Assembly (NCBI GenBank): GCA_030407315.1 | Contig: JALQPE010001831.1 | Coordinates: 28,130 to 92,129 of the forward strand | Direction: 5' to 3' | Source: Asparagopsis taxiformis | Lineage: Eukaryota; Rhodophyta; Florideophyceae; Bonnemaisoniales; Bonnemaisoniaceae | DNA length: 64,000 bases | In this document: piece after piece, positions 9,415 through 19,135 of the stretch | Layout of the letters: each line of letters starts with the position of its first letter | How positions within the stretch are numbered: the stretch's first letter is position 1 | Translations under genes and position numbers: made by a program | Notes under the pieces: model-generated | Databases searched by the model: none | Told to the model about the DNA's origin: nothing | The model's input: only the letters and a program-made list of their open reading frames with translations

Positions 9415-12400
9415 ATGGCTCAACAATCCCCCAACGCTTTCGACCGCCAGGTGCGCTCTGCCAGCCGCCGTGACAACGATTCTCCCACTCCTTCTCCCTC
9501 TCCTTCTCCCTCTCCTTCTCCTTCTCTGGCCCCCCCTGTCCCCATGGACGTTTGCGAAGCTGCTGCAGCGCTGACCCAGCTCAGCCCAGCACCTAAGCCC
9601 GTCCCCTCCCCCCCTTCCGCTTCCGATCCCGCGGTTGTCCCGACAATCGACGCTGGCGTTCCCGCAACTCCGCTTCCGGCTCAATCTGCCGAAGCGGCGC
9701 CAGCCGTCGAGGGATCTGGTGCTCCTCTGCCCAGCTCGCCTGCTCCGGACATGATCATCGCGTCCGGCAGCGACTTGGCAGAGGATGCGGAGAAGGTCGA
9801 TGATCACAACGCTCGTGACATCGTACCGAACAAGCCTCTCCGCAGCACCAGGCTGGCCTACCCTGGCACAGTGCCCATCCCGGTGGATGTGGACTACGAC
9901 ATAAGTCCGGAGAGCTGCCGAAACATTCCAGTCTTCATTTCCCCCCTGGATGTTTCTCCTCCGGCAGTCGTGTCCAGGGTGGTCAGGCCGCATCGCGTTG
10001 ATGAGTTGAAGAAAACGTTTCTCACTCAGGGATTTTCCGTGATTGCTTCACGCGTGTCCGTCTGCGAGGTGATTGATTCCAATGCAAAAGTACGACTGCA
10101 ATATGTCGATGGATCTCACCGAGTGACCGCGTTGAAGGCCATTCTCGAGTCGGCTGGACCTGCTCCTGCGAAGGACAGTCCAGAGTGGGAGGAGTTTGTC
10201 AAGTCTGACATCTACCGTCGCTTTGGAACTATTCCAGTCGACTTTCTCCTCCCACCGACTCGGCTTGGCCGGGATGTCTTCTGCTCCGAAGAAGTACTCC
10301 CGCTTTCACGGCTGATGAACTTCCACACCCACAATGTCAGCGAGGTAACAGTTGCTGACAATGTGTGCTCTGTGATGGAGTTCATCAATATCCACCGCCT
10401 GGGAAAGAAGAAGATCGAGCCGACCGTTCAATACATAAAAGAACGGAAAGCGCTGAGCTGGATTCGTCCGAGACAGCTCATGCGCTACGTCTCGATCGCG
10501 CGAGGGTTCAAGACCATTGAAAGCCCTGCTTTCAAGTACTGGTCGAGCATCCCGAACAGGCCGGAGTTCGTGCAGTTCTCTTCGACCGAGGATCTGGCTG
10601 GTTGTACGGTGAACTTGTTGTTCAATGGGTCGTTCAGGAGTGCTCCGGATGTGCAGAAGTGTTTCATCCTGGAGATGACGGCGCGCTACACTTGTAGCCG
10701 TCGGTCGGCCGGGCTGAAACCGTACTCGGTTGGTACCATTGGGCAGGAATGGATTGCTGGTTTGTTGGAAATCTTCGGGTACGTGAAGGAGGTGGCCGAG
10801 TACTGGAACGTGTCGGATGTGTTGAGGATGCTGGATGGGTCAATTCCCAGCCGGGGTGACCCGAGCAAGAGCTTCGACATTCGCTCGCGCGTTGTCGAAG
10901 TTCTTGCTCAGATGGTCCCCAAGAAGGGGTGCTGGGCAGACTTCCGTCCCAAGGAAGGCCCCCCCGATGGTTACAGTTACGAAAATATTTTTCCCCGTAA
11001 GAAGTCTGTCTTCGGGAAGGACGCCAGGAAAATGCTCCTGCGCGTCACTGGGTACCGCGACATGCAAATGCGGAAACGCTTTCACGCGATGTACCCAGAC
11101 ATCCCACATGCTGCGCTCCCAGCCACATGTGGTGATGATGCCCCCATCCCTTCCTCTTCCAATTCCTTGCCCATCCCTTCATCCTCCATTCCTTTGCCCC
11201 CACCACCTCAACTGGAATCTTCCAGCAATTCCGAGGTTGCCCCTGTTCCTGTCTCTACCCCTGCCGTGTCTGCATCCTCCCCTGCGGTGACCCCGGTCAA
11301 GCCGACTGCGCGTGGTCCCCAGGATGGCAGCGAACGCTCTGGTCCAGTTTCCCACGCCGGGACTGGTACCCCCAACCGTCCTGTCCAAGCCGCGCAGGAG
11401 CAGGTCTCACCGGCTTCGCAGCCTGAGCCTGCGACTCCGGCTGCCGAGCAGCACCCTGCTGCTCCGGCCCCCGCTGTCGAAGCTTCCCGTTCTGCATCTG
11501 CTAGCAGTTCGGGAAGCTCCAGCGATGACAGCTTCGTCCCTTCACCATCCGGTGGGGTTGGACAGAAGACGGTTGCGAGGATTTCGACGGAGGGCCCTAC
11601 TCCCGAGAATGTGGTCGAGGGCAGCAGTGCGAAGGGCGGTGCAGATCCTGACGAAGATGTCATTGAAGTCAGTGATTCTGCACCGCCCGGAGTGGAAACT
11701 TCTGGGAGGAAAGTGATGCCCAGAAGGAGTACCCGCCTGCAAGCGAGTCGTTCCGGTCGTGGTGGAACGGCGGGTGGTGCTGTGGAGGTCGTCGAGCTGG
11801 AGAGCGCCCCCGAGGATGCGGGTGAAAACTCCATCCTCGGGAAGCGTAACTTGGAAGCCGCTTCTGCGACGCCCGAGCCTTCTACCAAAAAGAGAAGGCT
11901 CGGTGAGACTTCATCAAAGTCGTCGTCAAAGAAATCCAAGTCGGCTTCCCGAGGTCGCTCTCGGGAGCCGGTTCTCCAGTTCGACGACGCCCAGGAGAAT
12001 CCCATTCCCGACAGCATCGTCGATGAGAATGTGGCCGCCGTTCTCCCCAGCGCAATTGCGTCTGGCAGCCGGATGAAGTACTATATGGAAAGTACGACGG
12101 TGGAGACGGTTCGGGCGGAAATGAGGGCGGCAGCATTCCAGGCAGCTGCATCGCCGGGTGCTGAGGATACGGTGGTGGACAGGTACTTTGCGGTGAAGAA
12201 GGCATTGTTGGAAAACTTGGGGGTTATTGTTATGGAAGGCCTGTTGGCATCGTCCACGGCTGGTAATGCGACGCATGAGTTGTTCGGTCACTTCGCTAGG
12301 CAGTTCCCGCTGGTTGAGGAGGTTGAAAAACCCTCCCAGCAGTCTGATTCTAACGATGACGACAGGGAGCCACAGGACGAGCCGCCAGCTTTCGCAAAGC

Positions 12401-13062
12401 CCGGCTTCGATCCTTCGCCGTGGCAGTTCATCCACAACGTGGGTGATGCGAAGGACCGCATCGATGGTGGTCGTGGGCGCCTCTCTCTGCCGCGGCGTGA
12501 GTTGTGCGACAAGTTGGAGGAGGGGAATTTGGAGATGTATAAGAACAAGTTGGTGGCAGAGCTTGCTCTTGGTGTTTGTGCGGAGTTCTTGAAGTTGGGA
12601 ATGGAGGGTGAGGATCCTGTCTTCTTCCCGAAGACAGGATTGCGGCTGCTTCTTACAGCAGATGGGGCTGCGGACCAGGATGGGCACACGGACTTCAAGG
12701 TAGCGACGAATAGTGTTGGAAGTCCTACCACGTCTCCATCATATTTCATGATGTCGAGCGGAGCCGATGGGTTCTCTATAGTAGTTGCCCCTTATAGTCA
12801 TGTATGCCTGGCCAGTCCGGGCGCCGATATGTGGAAGGTTCCCCCTCTCATCTTTTGGGTGCCACCCTATTCCGTATTGGTTGGTCGCGGTGACCTTTAC
12901 CATTACGGGGTCGGCTTCAGCCGAGGAGATCTTCCTGCAGGCGAGAAGTTAGTCTATGGCCTGCCCACGCGCGGCCACATCTACTTGAAGACGGAGAAGG
13001 ACGTCCTCACGGACCACATCCACACCGTCGAATATTACAAGTACGATAGGAGCAATAGATAG
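9415..13062 (+). CDS. P2: ParB-like domain plus C-terminal 2OG/Fe(II) oxygenase-like protein
   Basis: 1215 residues from the Met at 9415, which has G at -3 and G at +4. A frame extension to 9346 would add a hydrophobic 23-mer that looks like translated CT-rich 5' UTR. An SP-repeat and Pro/Ala-rich N-terminus precedes the ParB-like domain (VDGSHR, D232). THNVSEVTVADNVC and YVSIARGF...YWSSIPN follow, then a long Ser/Pro/Ala linker with KKRR-type basic patches. The motif DAQENPIPD...SRMKYY introduces the oxygenase-like domain: HTD (H1091, D1093), YHYG (H1163) and PTRGH (R1186). The D-to-H spacing is 70 residues, as in P1 and P5. It is GC-richer and more diverged than P1 and lies between palindrome clusters 3 and 4. 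Its target is unknown; I expect a nuclear protein. Confidence 0.8.
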   Translation: MAQQSPNAFDRQVRSASRRDNDSPTPSPSPSPSPSPSLAPPVPMDVCEAAAALTQLSPAPKPVPSPPSASDPAVVPTIDAGVPATPLPAQSAEAAPAVEGSGAPLPSSPAPDMIIASGSDLAEDAEKVDDHNARDIVPNKPLRSTRLAYPGTVPIPVDVDYDISPESCRNIPVFISPLDVSPPAVVSRVVRPHRVDELKKTFLTQGFSVIASRVSVCEVIDSNAKVRLQYVDGSHRVTALKAILESAGPAPAKDSPEWEEFVKSDIYRRFGTIPVDFLLPPTRLGRDVFCSEEVLPLSRLMNFHTHNVSEVTVADNVCSVMEFINIHRLGKKKIEPTVQYIKERKALSWIRPRQLMRYVSIARGFKTIESPAFKYWSSIPNRPEFVQFSSTEDLAGCTVNLLFNGSFRSAPDVQKCFILEMTARYTCSRRSAGLKPYSVGTIGQEWIAGLLEIFGYVKEVAEYWNVSDVLRMLDGSIPSRGDPSKSFDIRSRVVEVLAQMVPKKGCWADFRPKEGPPDGYSYENIFPRKKSVFGKDARKMLLRVTGYRDMQMRKRFHAMYPDIPHAALPATCGDDAPIPSSSNSLPIPSSSIPLPPPPQLESSSNSEVAPVPVSTPAVSASSPAVTPVKPTARGPQDGSERSGPVSHAGTGTPNRPVQAAQEQVSPASQPEPATPAAEQHPAAPAPAVEASRSASASSSGSSSDDSFVPSPSGGVGQKTVARISTEGPTPENVVEGSSAKGGADPDEDVIEVSDSAPPGVETSGRKVMPRRSTRLQASRSGRGGTAGGAVEVVELESAPEDAGENSILGKRNLEAASATPEPSTKKRRLGETSSKSSSKKSKSASRGRSREPVLQFDDAQENPIPDSIVDENVAAVLPSAIASGSRMKYYMESTTVETVRAEMRAAAFQAAASPGAEDTVVDRYFAVKKALLENLGVIVMEGLLASSTAGNATHELFGHFARQFPLVEEVEKPSQQSDSNDDDREPQDEPPAFAKPGFDPSPWQFIHNVGDAKDRIDGGRGRLSLPRRELCDKLEEGNLEMYKNKLVAELALGVCAEFLKLGMEGEDPVFFPKTGLRLLLTADGAADQDGHTDFKVATNSVGSPTTSPSYFMMSSGADGFSIVVAPYSHVCLASPGADMWKVPPLIFWVPPYSVLVGRGDLYHYGVGFSRGDLPAGEKLVYGLPTRGHIYLKTEKDVLTDHIHTVEYYKYDRSNR

Positions 13063-13566
13063 CATATCAGAAGTATTAAAACCTATACTACTGTTCCCTG
13101 CTATAAAGTTCTGTCTTTCTCATCTCAACATTGTTACCTTAGCCCATTTTTCAGTTCTCATCTATACATCTGTCCTTCATCTCATAGTTTAGTGCTACTC
13201 AGCAGATTGCTTGCTACTTTTTAATATTAGTCTACAACGTTATATGATTTTACTAGCTAGGCCGTAGGGGGAGACTAGTTTCAACCCTTGACAACGCGCA
13301 GATTTCGACTACGAGAGCCGTCACTGTGATAAATTATTTGTAGAATTTTCGTCTATCTTCCCACCTACACTAGGCTACCTATATATATACAGGGTATAAC
13401 CTGAACAGAGACCACGTGAGGTAAAATACTCCTGAGAGCTGCTCACAGCCGTACAGACCTTTGCTGAGCAATTTACCCGACTTCAAACTTCGCTTCTTAC
13501 CTTTACCAGGATGAGAGAAGGACGAAACTCCCTGCTGCTTACAGCCGAAGCCGTTTACCAGGGTTC
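13063..13566. other. P2 3' flank
   Basis: No gene is supported. The sequence is T-rich just after the P2 stop. The last 60 bp (GAAGGACGAAACTCCCTGCTGC...) are repeated before cluster 5 at about 14394-14447. Confidence 0.4.
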
Positions 13567-13857
13567 CTTACAGCAAAGTCATCGTAACGATGACTTTGCT
13601 GTAAGGAACCGTTTCCTTGCAGTGGCCGAAGAATTTTTTACCGGGTAAAAAATCAGCAAGAAATTTTACCGGGTAAAAAATTGTGGCCGCTGTAATGTTT
13701 TGCTTTCTTACAGCAAAGTCATCGTTACGATGACTTTGCTGTAAGAAAACGTTTCATTACAGCGGCCACAATTTTTTTACCCGGTAAAGAAATCATGGCT
13801 GCTGTAATGATTTGTTTTCTTACAGCAAAGTCATCGTAACGATGACTTTGCTGTCAG
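13567..13857. repeat. Palindrome cluster 4 (three copies)
   Basis: 39-bp copies start at 13567, 13707 and 13819, the last ending CTGTC. The spacers are nearly identical to those of clusters 1 and 5, including the inverted TTTTACCGGG/CCCGGTAAAA pairs. Confidence 0.88.
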
Positions 13858-14340
13858 CACCCCGCCGGAACTGCCAAAGCTGTAAGCAGTCTGGCTTCAC
13901 CCTCTCCCCCATTTCTCTACTCCGCCTTCAGCATCCCAGCCTCTCTGGTGACGACTGACGCCTTTCGTTTCCCCCCTCACGCCCCCTCTCGCAATGAAAT
14001 ACTCGTCTATTACCACGATAGGCTACTCGTACTGCCGCCTTAATTTTCCTCTACACACACCCTCCCATCCGTCTCTTCCGTACTACGATCTTAGGCTATC
14101 CTACCTTACGATTATAGTTGTATAGTGAGTAGCTAGAGTCCTACTTATTGACGACTATAGTGCACCGGAACCGGCGCCGGTTCCCGCCCGGGCGGGTTGA
14201 ATATATATTTTATGCCGTGAGGCACAGGTACCATATGGTCGCTGTGGCTCACGGCACAAGGAGTAGATTTTGCGACCAACAGCCGTCCAAACCATCCTCC
14301 CGTGATGTTCCCTACTTCACACTTCGCTTCTCATGTGAGA
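13858..14340. other. Spacer between clusters 4 and 5
   Basis: No gene is supported. It contains the short perfect palindrome GGAACCGGCGCCGGTTCC near 14166, and its end is the inverted counterpart of the sequence after cluster 2. Confidence 0.4.
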
Positions 14341-14418
14341 CAGCAGGGAGTTTCGTCCTTCTCCCATCTTGGTAAAGGTACCTTTACCAAGAAGGGAGAA
14401 GGACGAAACTCCCTGCTG
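14341..14418. repeat. 78-bp palindrome beside cluster 5
   Basis: Arms 14341-14379 and 14380-14418 pair base for base with a single mismatch and no loop. The arms begin CAGCAGGGAGTTTCGTCC and meet at AAGGTACCTT. One arm alone is repeated at 13510-13540 and, inverted, at about 8350. The full palindrome therefore looks like a fusion of two inverted copies of an element motif. Confidence 0.85.
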
Positions 14419-14447
14419 CTTACAGCTGAAGCCGTTTACCAGGGTTC

Positions 14448-14850
14448 CTTACAGCAAAGTCATCGTTACGATGACTTTGCTGTAAGAAAACAAATCATTA
14501 CAGCAGCCACGATTTCTTTACCGGGTAAAAAAATTGTGGCCGCTGTAATGAAACGTTTTCTTACAGCAAAGTCATCGTAACGATGACTTTGCTGTAAGGA
14601 ACCGTTTCCTTGCAGTGGCCAAAGAATTTTTTACCGGGTAAAAAATCAGCAAGAAATTTTACCGGGTAAAAAATTGTGGCCGCTGTAATGTTTTGCTTTC
14701 TTACAGCAAAGTCATCGTTACGATGACTTTGCTGTAAGAAAACGTTTCATTACAGCGGCCACAATTTTTTTACCCGGTAAAGAAATCATGGCTGCTGTAA
14801 TGATTTGTTTTCTTACAGCAAAGTCATCGTAACGATGACTTTGCTGTCAG
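14448..14850. repeat. Palindrome cluster 5 (four copies)
   Basis: Copies start at 14448, 14560, 14700 and 14812, the last ending CTGTC. The unit composition is the same as in cluster 4, so the two are probably a duplication. It lies about 300 bp beyond the 3' end of P3 and downstream of P2, in the convergent intergenic region. Confidence 0.88.
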
Positions 14851-15154
14851 CATCCCCGGTAAACGGCCCGCACTGTAATGGGGTGACTGCTTCTCCTACA
14901 TCGCTCTGTTACTGGTGTTCTACATGCTGCGTTGCTACACAATTTCGCACTCACATCTTTCTAGTTTCTCTCCCTTTCGTATCCATAGGTATAGCAGTTG
15001 AAAAGTGGATAGTTTGCACTCCAGGCCGCAGATGCCTTCCTGCAGTCATGTCACGATTGTTGTAGTGTAGTCTATAATATCTAGCGCTCTTGGAAGATGA
15101 TGCACAGTCTATTGTCTCTGTCAATGCGTGTTTACTCAAATCTATCAAAGTAGC

Positions 15155-18100
15155 TCAGTTAGCTGGCCAATATTTTCTACCATAGTCAGCAAATATCTCC
15201 TCATCAGCTTCAACGTCTCTGGTCAGAACGACCTTGACAGCATGGGGATTCTTGATATTCGAAGCAAAGTCCGGTTTGTCTATGGCATCGCCTTGTCGAA
15301 ACTCGGCTGACTGTGTTCGACTCACCTCGGTCGCTTTCTCCGTTCCGTCAATGACCCGACAATCATTGAGGTAGCTGGTACAATTATAGACCGCTGGAAC
15401 GAGCCAGACCTTCCGAACAGGTGCACCCCTCCCTATGTACGTGGTTTCCAATTCCATGTTGTAGTCCTGGAACCTCTGTCCTGTGCACCCAAATCCTTCC
15501 GGGCCGTACATCACTGATCTCTGCGGTTCCGAGTCTCGAATCTTCGCATAGAAAATCGTCCCGTTGTACCAGCCAATGACCGTCCCCTTCTTCAGTTTCT
15601 TCGCCGCGAATACGCCAAACCCACCACCTCTTACCTCCGATTGCGAAACATAGACACCGTAGAATGCGGCATCAGCAGCCAGAATCGCGTCCGGGTCTAT
15701 GCTCCAAAACGAGTGCATGTCCTCGGCCGGCCACTGGTCCATAGGCACCCCGCTCAATCTGTGAAGCATAGAACCGTCCTTCTTCATTGACGCAACGAAC
15801 ACAAGCAGATGGTTCGGCAATGCTGTCACAGCAGGTAAACCTTCTGGTGCATCTGAGATGTGCTTCTGACGAAGCCTTGGAGCTTTTCCTGTGACCGGTA
15901 CCGACTCGTCCCCAAGAATACTCTCCACCTCACGCTGCAAGATCCCCCCATATCGCCCGGCTTTCACCTCACTGACGAAAGCATGCAGTATCCACTCCTG
16001 CGATGCATCGTGGCACCTTTTTTCCTTCTCACACCCAATGAACCGACGATACGTACCATCCCTCAACGTCATACACGCTATGGCTGTGCTGTATGTTCCC
16101 GAGAAGAAATCCATCACGATATCGTTCTGCTTCGAAAATCGTTCCAGAAGCTCACGAAGAGTGGTCAACGCCTTCTGCTCATGGCGCAGTCGGTTGTTCT
16201 GCCCATCGTATTGAGCTTCACCAGCCGACAACCTCGGAACGTTGTCAATCGCGTTGGTGAACCCAGGGTGCCTCGATATGTCCGGATTGTGCAACCTGTA
16301 ATCCACCATATCGTATGCAGCCATACCCTTCCCCCGCTTATACGCATGGATAACGAAATCGTGCATATTATGCAGTGTGCACGTTTTCGTCGATGGATTG
16401 GACGTAAAGCTGTGTGGTCGGCGAGATAGCACGACTGGAACACTGTCCACAATCATCTTGCCAGGCTCGGCATTTCTGATTGCATCCATCCATGCCACGA
16501 GTTGGCGCACGCTGGAATAGATTAGAGCATGACCGCCAGGCCGAAGAACTCGAACTATTTCACACGCAACACTCGCCAACTCTTCCGGCTCCAGAATATC
16601 GTACTCCGAGTTTTCTCTGCCGCCTTCCCGCCTCGTGTTGAATGGAGGATCAGTGAGCACAAGCTGAACACTGTCCTCCAACACGCCATCTTCCAGGAAA
16701 CTAATTTTGTCCTCCACCTCTTTGGCTACATCAGTGGCGTCACAATTCACAGTGTGAATGTAACGCCCCATCACAGCTTCCAGCTTGGTGACATATTCCG
16801 GCTTGGATTCCTTTCCGACGTCAACGAGCGGTGCTTCTGTAGGCGATACAGTGTCAACCTCCATAGCGTCATCCTCGGCCGCACCTTCTCTTGTTGCTGT
16901 TTCGCTAGCAACCGCCGCATTATCGTCCTCTCCACCACCGCGCTCCAGCCTAGCCTTCTTCCTCTGTGGCTCCAGACTATCCTCTTCTATATCCTCGCTG
17001 CCATTGTTTGGCACTGCTGCGGATATTTCCATCTGCGCAGGTGCACCTTCAAGGATGCCAGGCTCGGGCGTATCCTCAAGACTGTGCAACTCATCCATGG
17101 TCAGAGGAAGCTTTCGTTGCTCTCGGGTTCGCAATAACCAAGCCTTCAGCCTCCTCTGACCATCCAGGGCATGAGACGTGTTCAACTTGGCTCGCATGAA
17201 CGAGTTCAATCCGAACTTGTCAGGAGTGTCGAAAAGCAAGGCTCGAAGTCTCTGCATCAGCTGACCACGCTCGGCGAACACATTCACCTCAGTGACACAT
17301 TGGCGTATCGACAGCAGGAAGGCGCTTGTCAATGATCGCAGCCTTGCATCCACAGCCACTGGAAGGTCGGCACAGAACCCGTTTTCACTGTCTACAGTTT
17401 TCGGGACAATGGTCAGGTTTTTCCGATGCTCCTCGACCGCGCAGCCATCAGACCGATTCGGGAGTGACCTGAAGCAAAGGCTCGCAGGATCGAATACCAT
17501 GAACGGCCAGCACATCGATTCAACATCCTCATACCCCAACACTCTTGCCCCGGTATCCCACGCAGCTAACACACGGTCGACAACAAATCCAAGCTGGTTG
17601 GCTTGCGCACTGGATGTTGCAATTCCAACCATTCCACCACCACCAATGGCCCCGGATGTGGCTCTGGCCCGCCTAGATGGCGCACTGCCCATCTCCTTAC
17701 TGCGAATAGCCAAGATACACTGGCACATCATAACCATCAGCCTCCTGAACCGCTTCTGGCTAGCCTGCAAAGAATCTTGCATGTCGGATGTAGCGCCGTC
17801 TAGAAAGTACCTGCTCGAAAGCAGTTCGCGGTTCAGTGGAGAGGACAATTCTCCGCGGGGTGTCTTGCCAAACATTTCGACGGCACGAGAACTAGTCACC
17901 CCCACCTGTTTCGGAAACTCAACCATCCTCGGAGAATCACCCATCTCTGCATTGAGTCCCCATGCATGACAAAACATTTGCCACAGACGCAAATCAATCG
18001 CACTCGAATCTTCTGCTCGGTGATACGGCCGAAGCACAGCCAGGATAGACATGCATGAGCTGTACTGCGGTTTACCACTCAGGCTTGAAGCAATTTGGCC

Positions 18101-18631
18101 GCTTGGATCGCAGGACTTGATCCAGCCCAACACATCGGCCATCCTCACAGACGAAATATGAGCGTACTTGTCCTTTCCTTTTTGGACCCAGTACTCGTCT
18201 CTGAGATCAACGGCGATCATCAGATACTCAACAAACATCATGCGCCTTTGCAGGCCTGCAATGTCGTTGGATGTCGTCGCTCTCACACGGTCCAGCACAA
18301 CAGCAGTACTGCTGTTGGTGTCCGCCACGATAGACTCTTCTCGCATAGGAATCGTAACGCCAGGAGGAAAGACGCCCTTCTCCATTCCACGTACAATTGC
18401 CATGCAGCGGTGCGCTCCATCCAATATCTCCAGAACGCCTTCTCGAAACCTGCCAGTCACGGGATGAGCTGTGTCATAACCGCTGTTGCGAATGCTCTCC
18501 ATGAGCGCTTCCACATGACTTGCATCAACATCGCGAATCGATACGAATTTGCTGACTTGATTGGGGTCGATGAACACCCATCCGTCGTGCTTTTCACCGT
18601 GATTGTGGAACGTTCCTTCCATGGCGAACAA
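15155..18631 (-). CDS. P3: ParB-like domain, beta-class DNA methyltransferase and SET domain in one protein
   Basis: 1158 residues. An N-terminal ParB-like domain carries EILDGAHR (D71-R75). A helical middle and an acidic linker with KKARL (about 500-620) follow. A DNA methyltransferase then shows LVLTDPPFN (D661-F664, motif IV) ahead of VMDFFSGTYSTA (D841, motif I, AdoMet site). This order defines the beta class; DPPF favours N6-adenine over N4-cytosine, whose usual motif is SPPY. The C-terminus is a SET domain: RGGGFGVFAAKKLKKGTVIG near 1000-1020, YLNDC in place of the usual NHSC, and EEIFADYG with Y1150. There is no post-SET cysteine cluster. ParB-methyltransferase fusions are common in bacteria and phages, so that part may be horizontally acquired. 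Predicted role: sequence-directed DNA methylation coupled to lysine methylation, in the nucleus. Transcribed toward P2. Confidence 0.85.
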   Translation of the reverse strand: MFAMEGTFHNHGEKHDGWVFIDPNQVSKFVSIRDVDASHVEALMESIRNSGYDTAHPVTGRFREGVLEILDGAHRCMAIVRGMEKGVFPPGVTIPMREESIVADTNSSTAVVLDRVRATTSNDIAGLQRRMMFVEYLMIAVDLRDEYWVQKGKDKYAHISSVRMADVLGWIKSCDPSGQIASSLSGKPQYSSCMSILAVLRPYHRAEDSSAIDLRLWQMFCHAWGLNAEMGDSPRMVEFPKQVGVTSSRAVEMFGKTPRGELSSPLNRELLSSRYFLDGATSDMQDSLQASQKRFRRLMVMMCQCILAIRSKEMGSAPSRRARATSGAIGGGGMVGIATSSAQANQLGFVVDRVLAAWDTGARVLGYEDVESMCWPFMVFDPASLCFRSLPNRSDGCAVEEHRKNLTIVPKTVDSENGFCADLPVAVDARLRSLTSAFLLSIRQCVTEVNVFAERGQLMQRLRALLFDTPDKFGLNSFMRAKLNTSHALDGQRRLKAWLLRTREQRKLPLTMDELHSLEDTPEPGILEGAPAQMEISAAVPNNGSEDIEEDSLEPQRKKARLERGGGEDDNAAVASETATREGAAEDDAMEVDTVSPTEAPLVDVGKESKPEYVTKLEAVMGRYIHTVNCDATDVAKEVEDKISFLEDGVLEDSVQLVLTDPPFNTRREGGRENSEYDILEPEELASVACEIVRVLRPGGHALIYSSVRQLVAWMDAIRNAEPGKMIVDSVPVVLSRRPHSFTSNPSTKTCTLHNMHDFVIHAYKRGKGMAAYDMVDYRLHNPDISRHPGFTNAIDNVPRLSAGEAQYDGQNNRLRHEQKALTTLRELLERFSKQNDIVMDFFSGTYSTAIACMTLRDGTYRRFIGCEKEKRCHDASQEWILHAFVSEVKAGRYGGILQREVESILGDESVPVTGKAPRLRQKHISDAPEGLPAVTALPNHLLVFVASMKKDGSMLHRLSGVPMDQWPAEDMHSFWSIDPDAILAADAAFYGVYVSQSEVRGGGFGVFAAKKLKKGTVIGWYNGTIFYAKIRDSEPQRSVMYGPEGFGCTGQRFQDYNMELETTYIGRGAPVRKVWLVPAVYNCTSYLNDCRVIDGTEKATEVSRTQSAEFRQGDAIDKPDFASNIKNPHAVKVVLTRDVEADEEIFADYGRKYWPAN

Positions 18632-19135
18632 AGGTAGAGTTTTTAAGAAAGGGATAGTTGGTTGCTGCTTGACCAGGGTGGCGCAAAGCAGAAGTTGGTT
18701 GTTTAAAACAAAGTGTCAGCGAGTGGTAGCACTTCGGTGGCTGTTTCCTTTCCACCCCTGTCCGAACCTTTACAAGATAACTACATCGACTGTTAGCTCA
18801 ATAATCAATGTAATACTAAAGTAATACTCAAAATATTTTTCCATGCAATTTATTGGGCCCCGTAACATCTCTAAGCGTATCTTTGTAGTCCAATCGTATG
18901 CATCCGACATTCACTTCTAGAACGATTATTCACATCAAATTTTATGCTGCAATCAGTTCATGGCAGACATCATCCACACTGACGTGTCAATTTTGTCAAT
19001 TGTCCATTCTATTTCTACACCACCTAAACATCTCTTCTGGACCTTTCCAATCCTCCTAGTATATACTACTCTTTAGCAGAAGGTAACGGTTAGGCTTTCA
19101 CTAATACAACAATTCTATCCCATAGCTATCCCAAC
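18632..19135. promoter_or_regulatory. Divergent intergenic region between P3 and the 453-residue gene
   Basis: 504 bp separate two start codons on opposite strands, so both promoters should lie here. TATATA at 19060-19065 is about 70 bp before the start at 19136 and is a plausible TATA box. No palindrome cluster occurs here. Confidence 0.45.

Noticed and set aside
3364..14850. Regular palindromic repeats with similar-sized spacers, suggestive of CRISPR
   Set aside because: Spacers are themselves repeated and palindromic, no cas genes are present, and the sequence is eukaryotic.
4578..18631. A plasmid-type parABS partition system because of ParB-like domains
   Set aside because: No ParA ATPase occurs in the window, and the ParB-like parts are fused to enzymatic domains in transposons.
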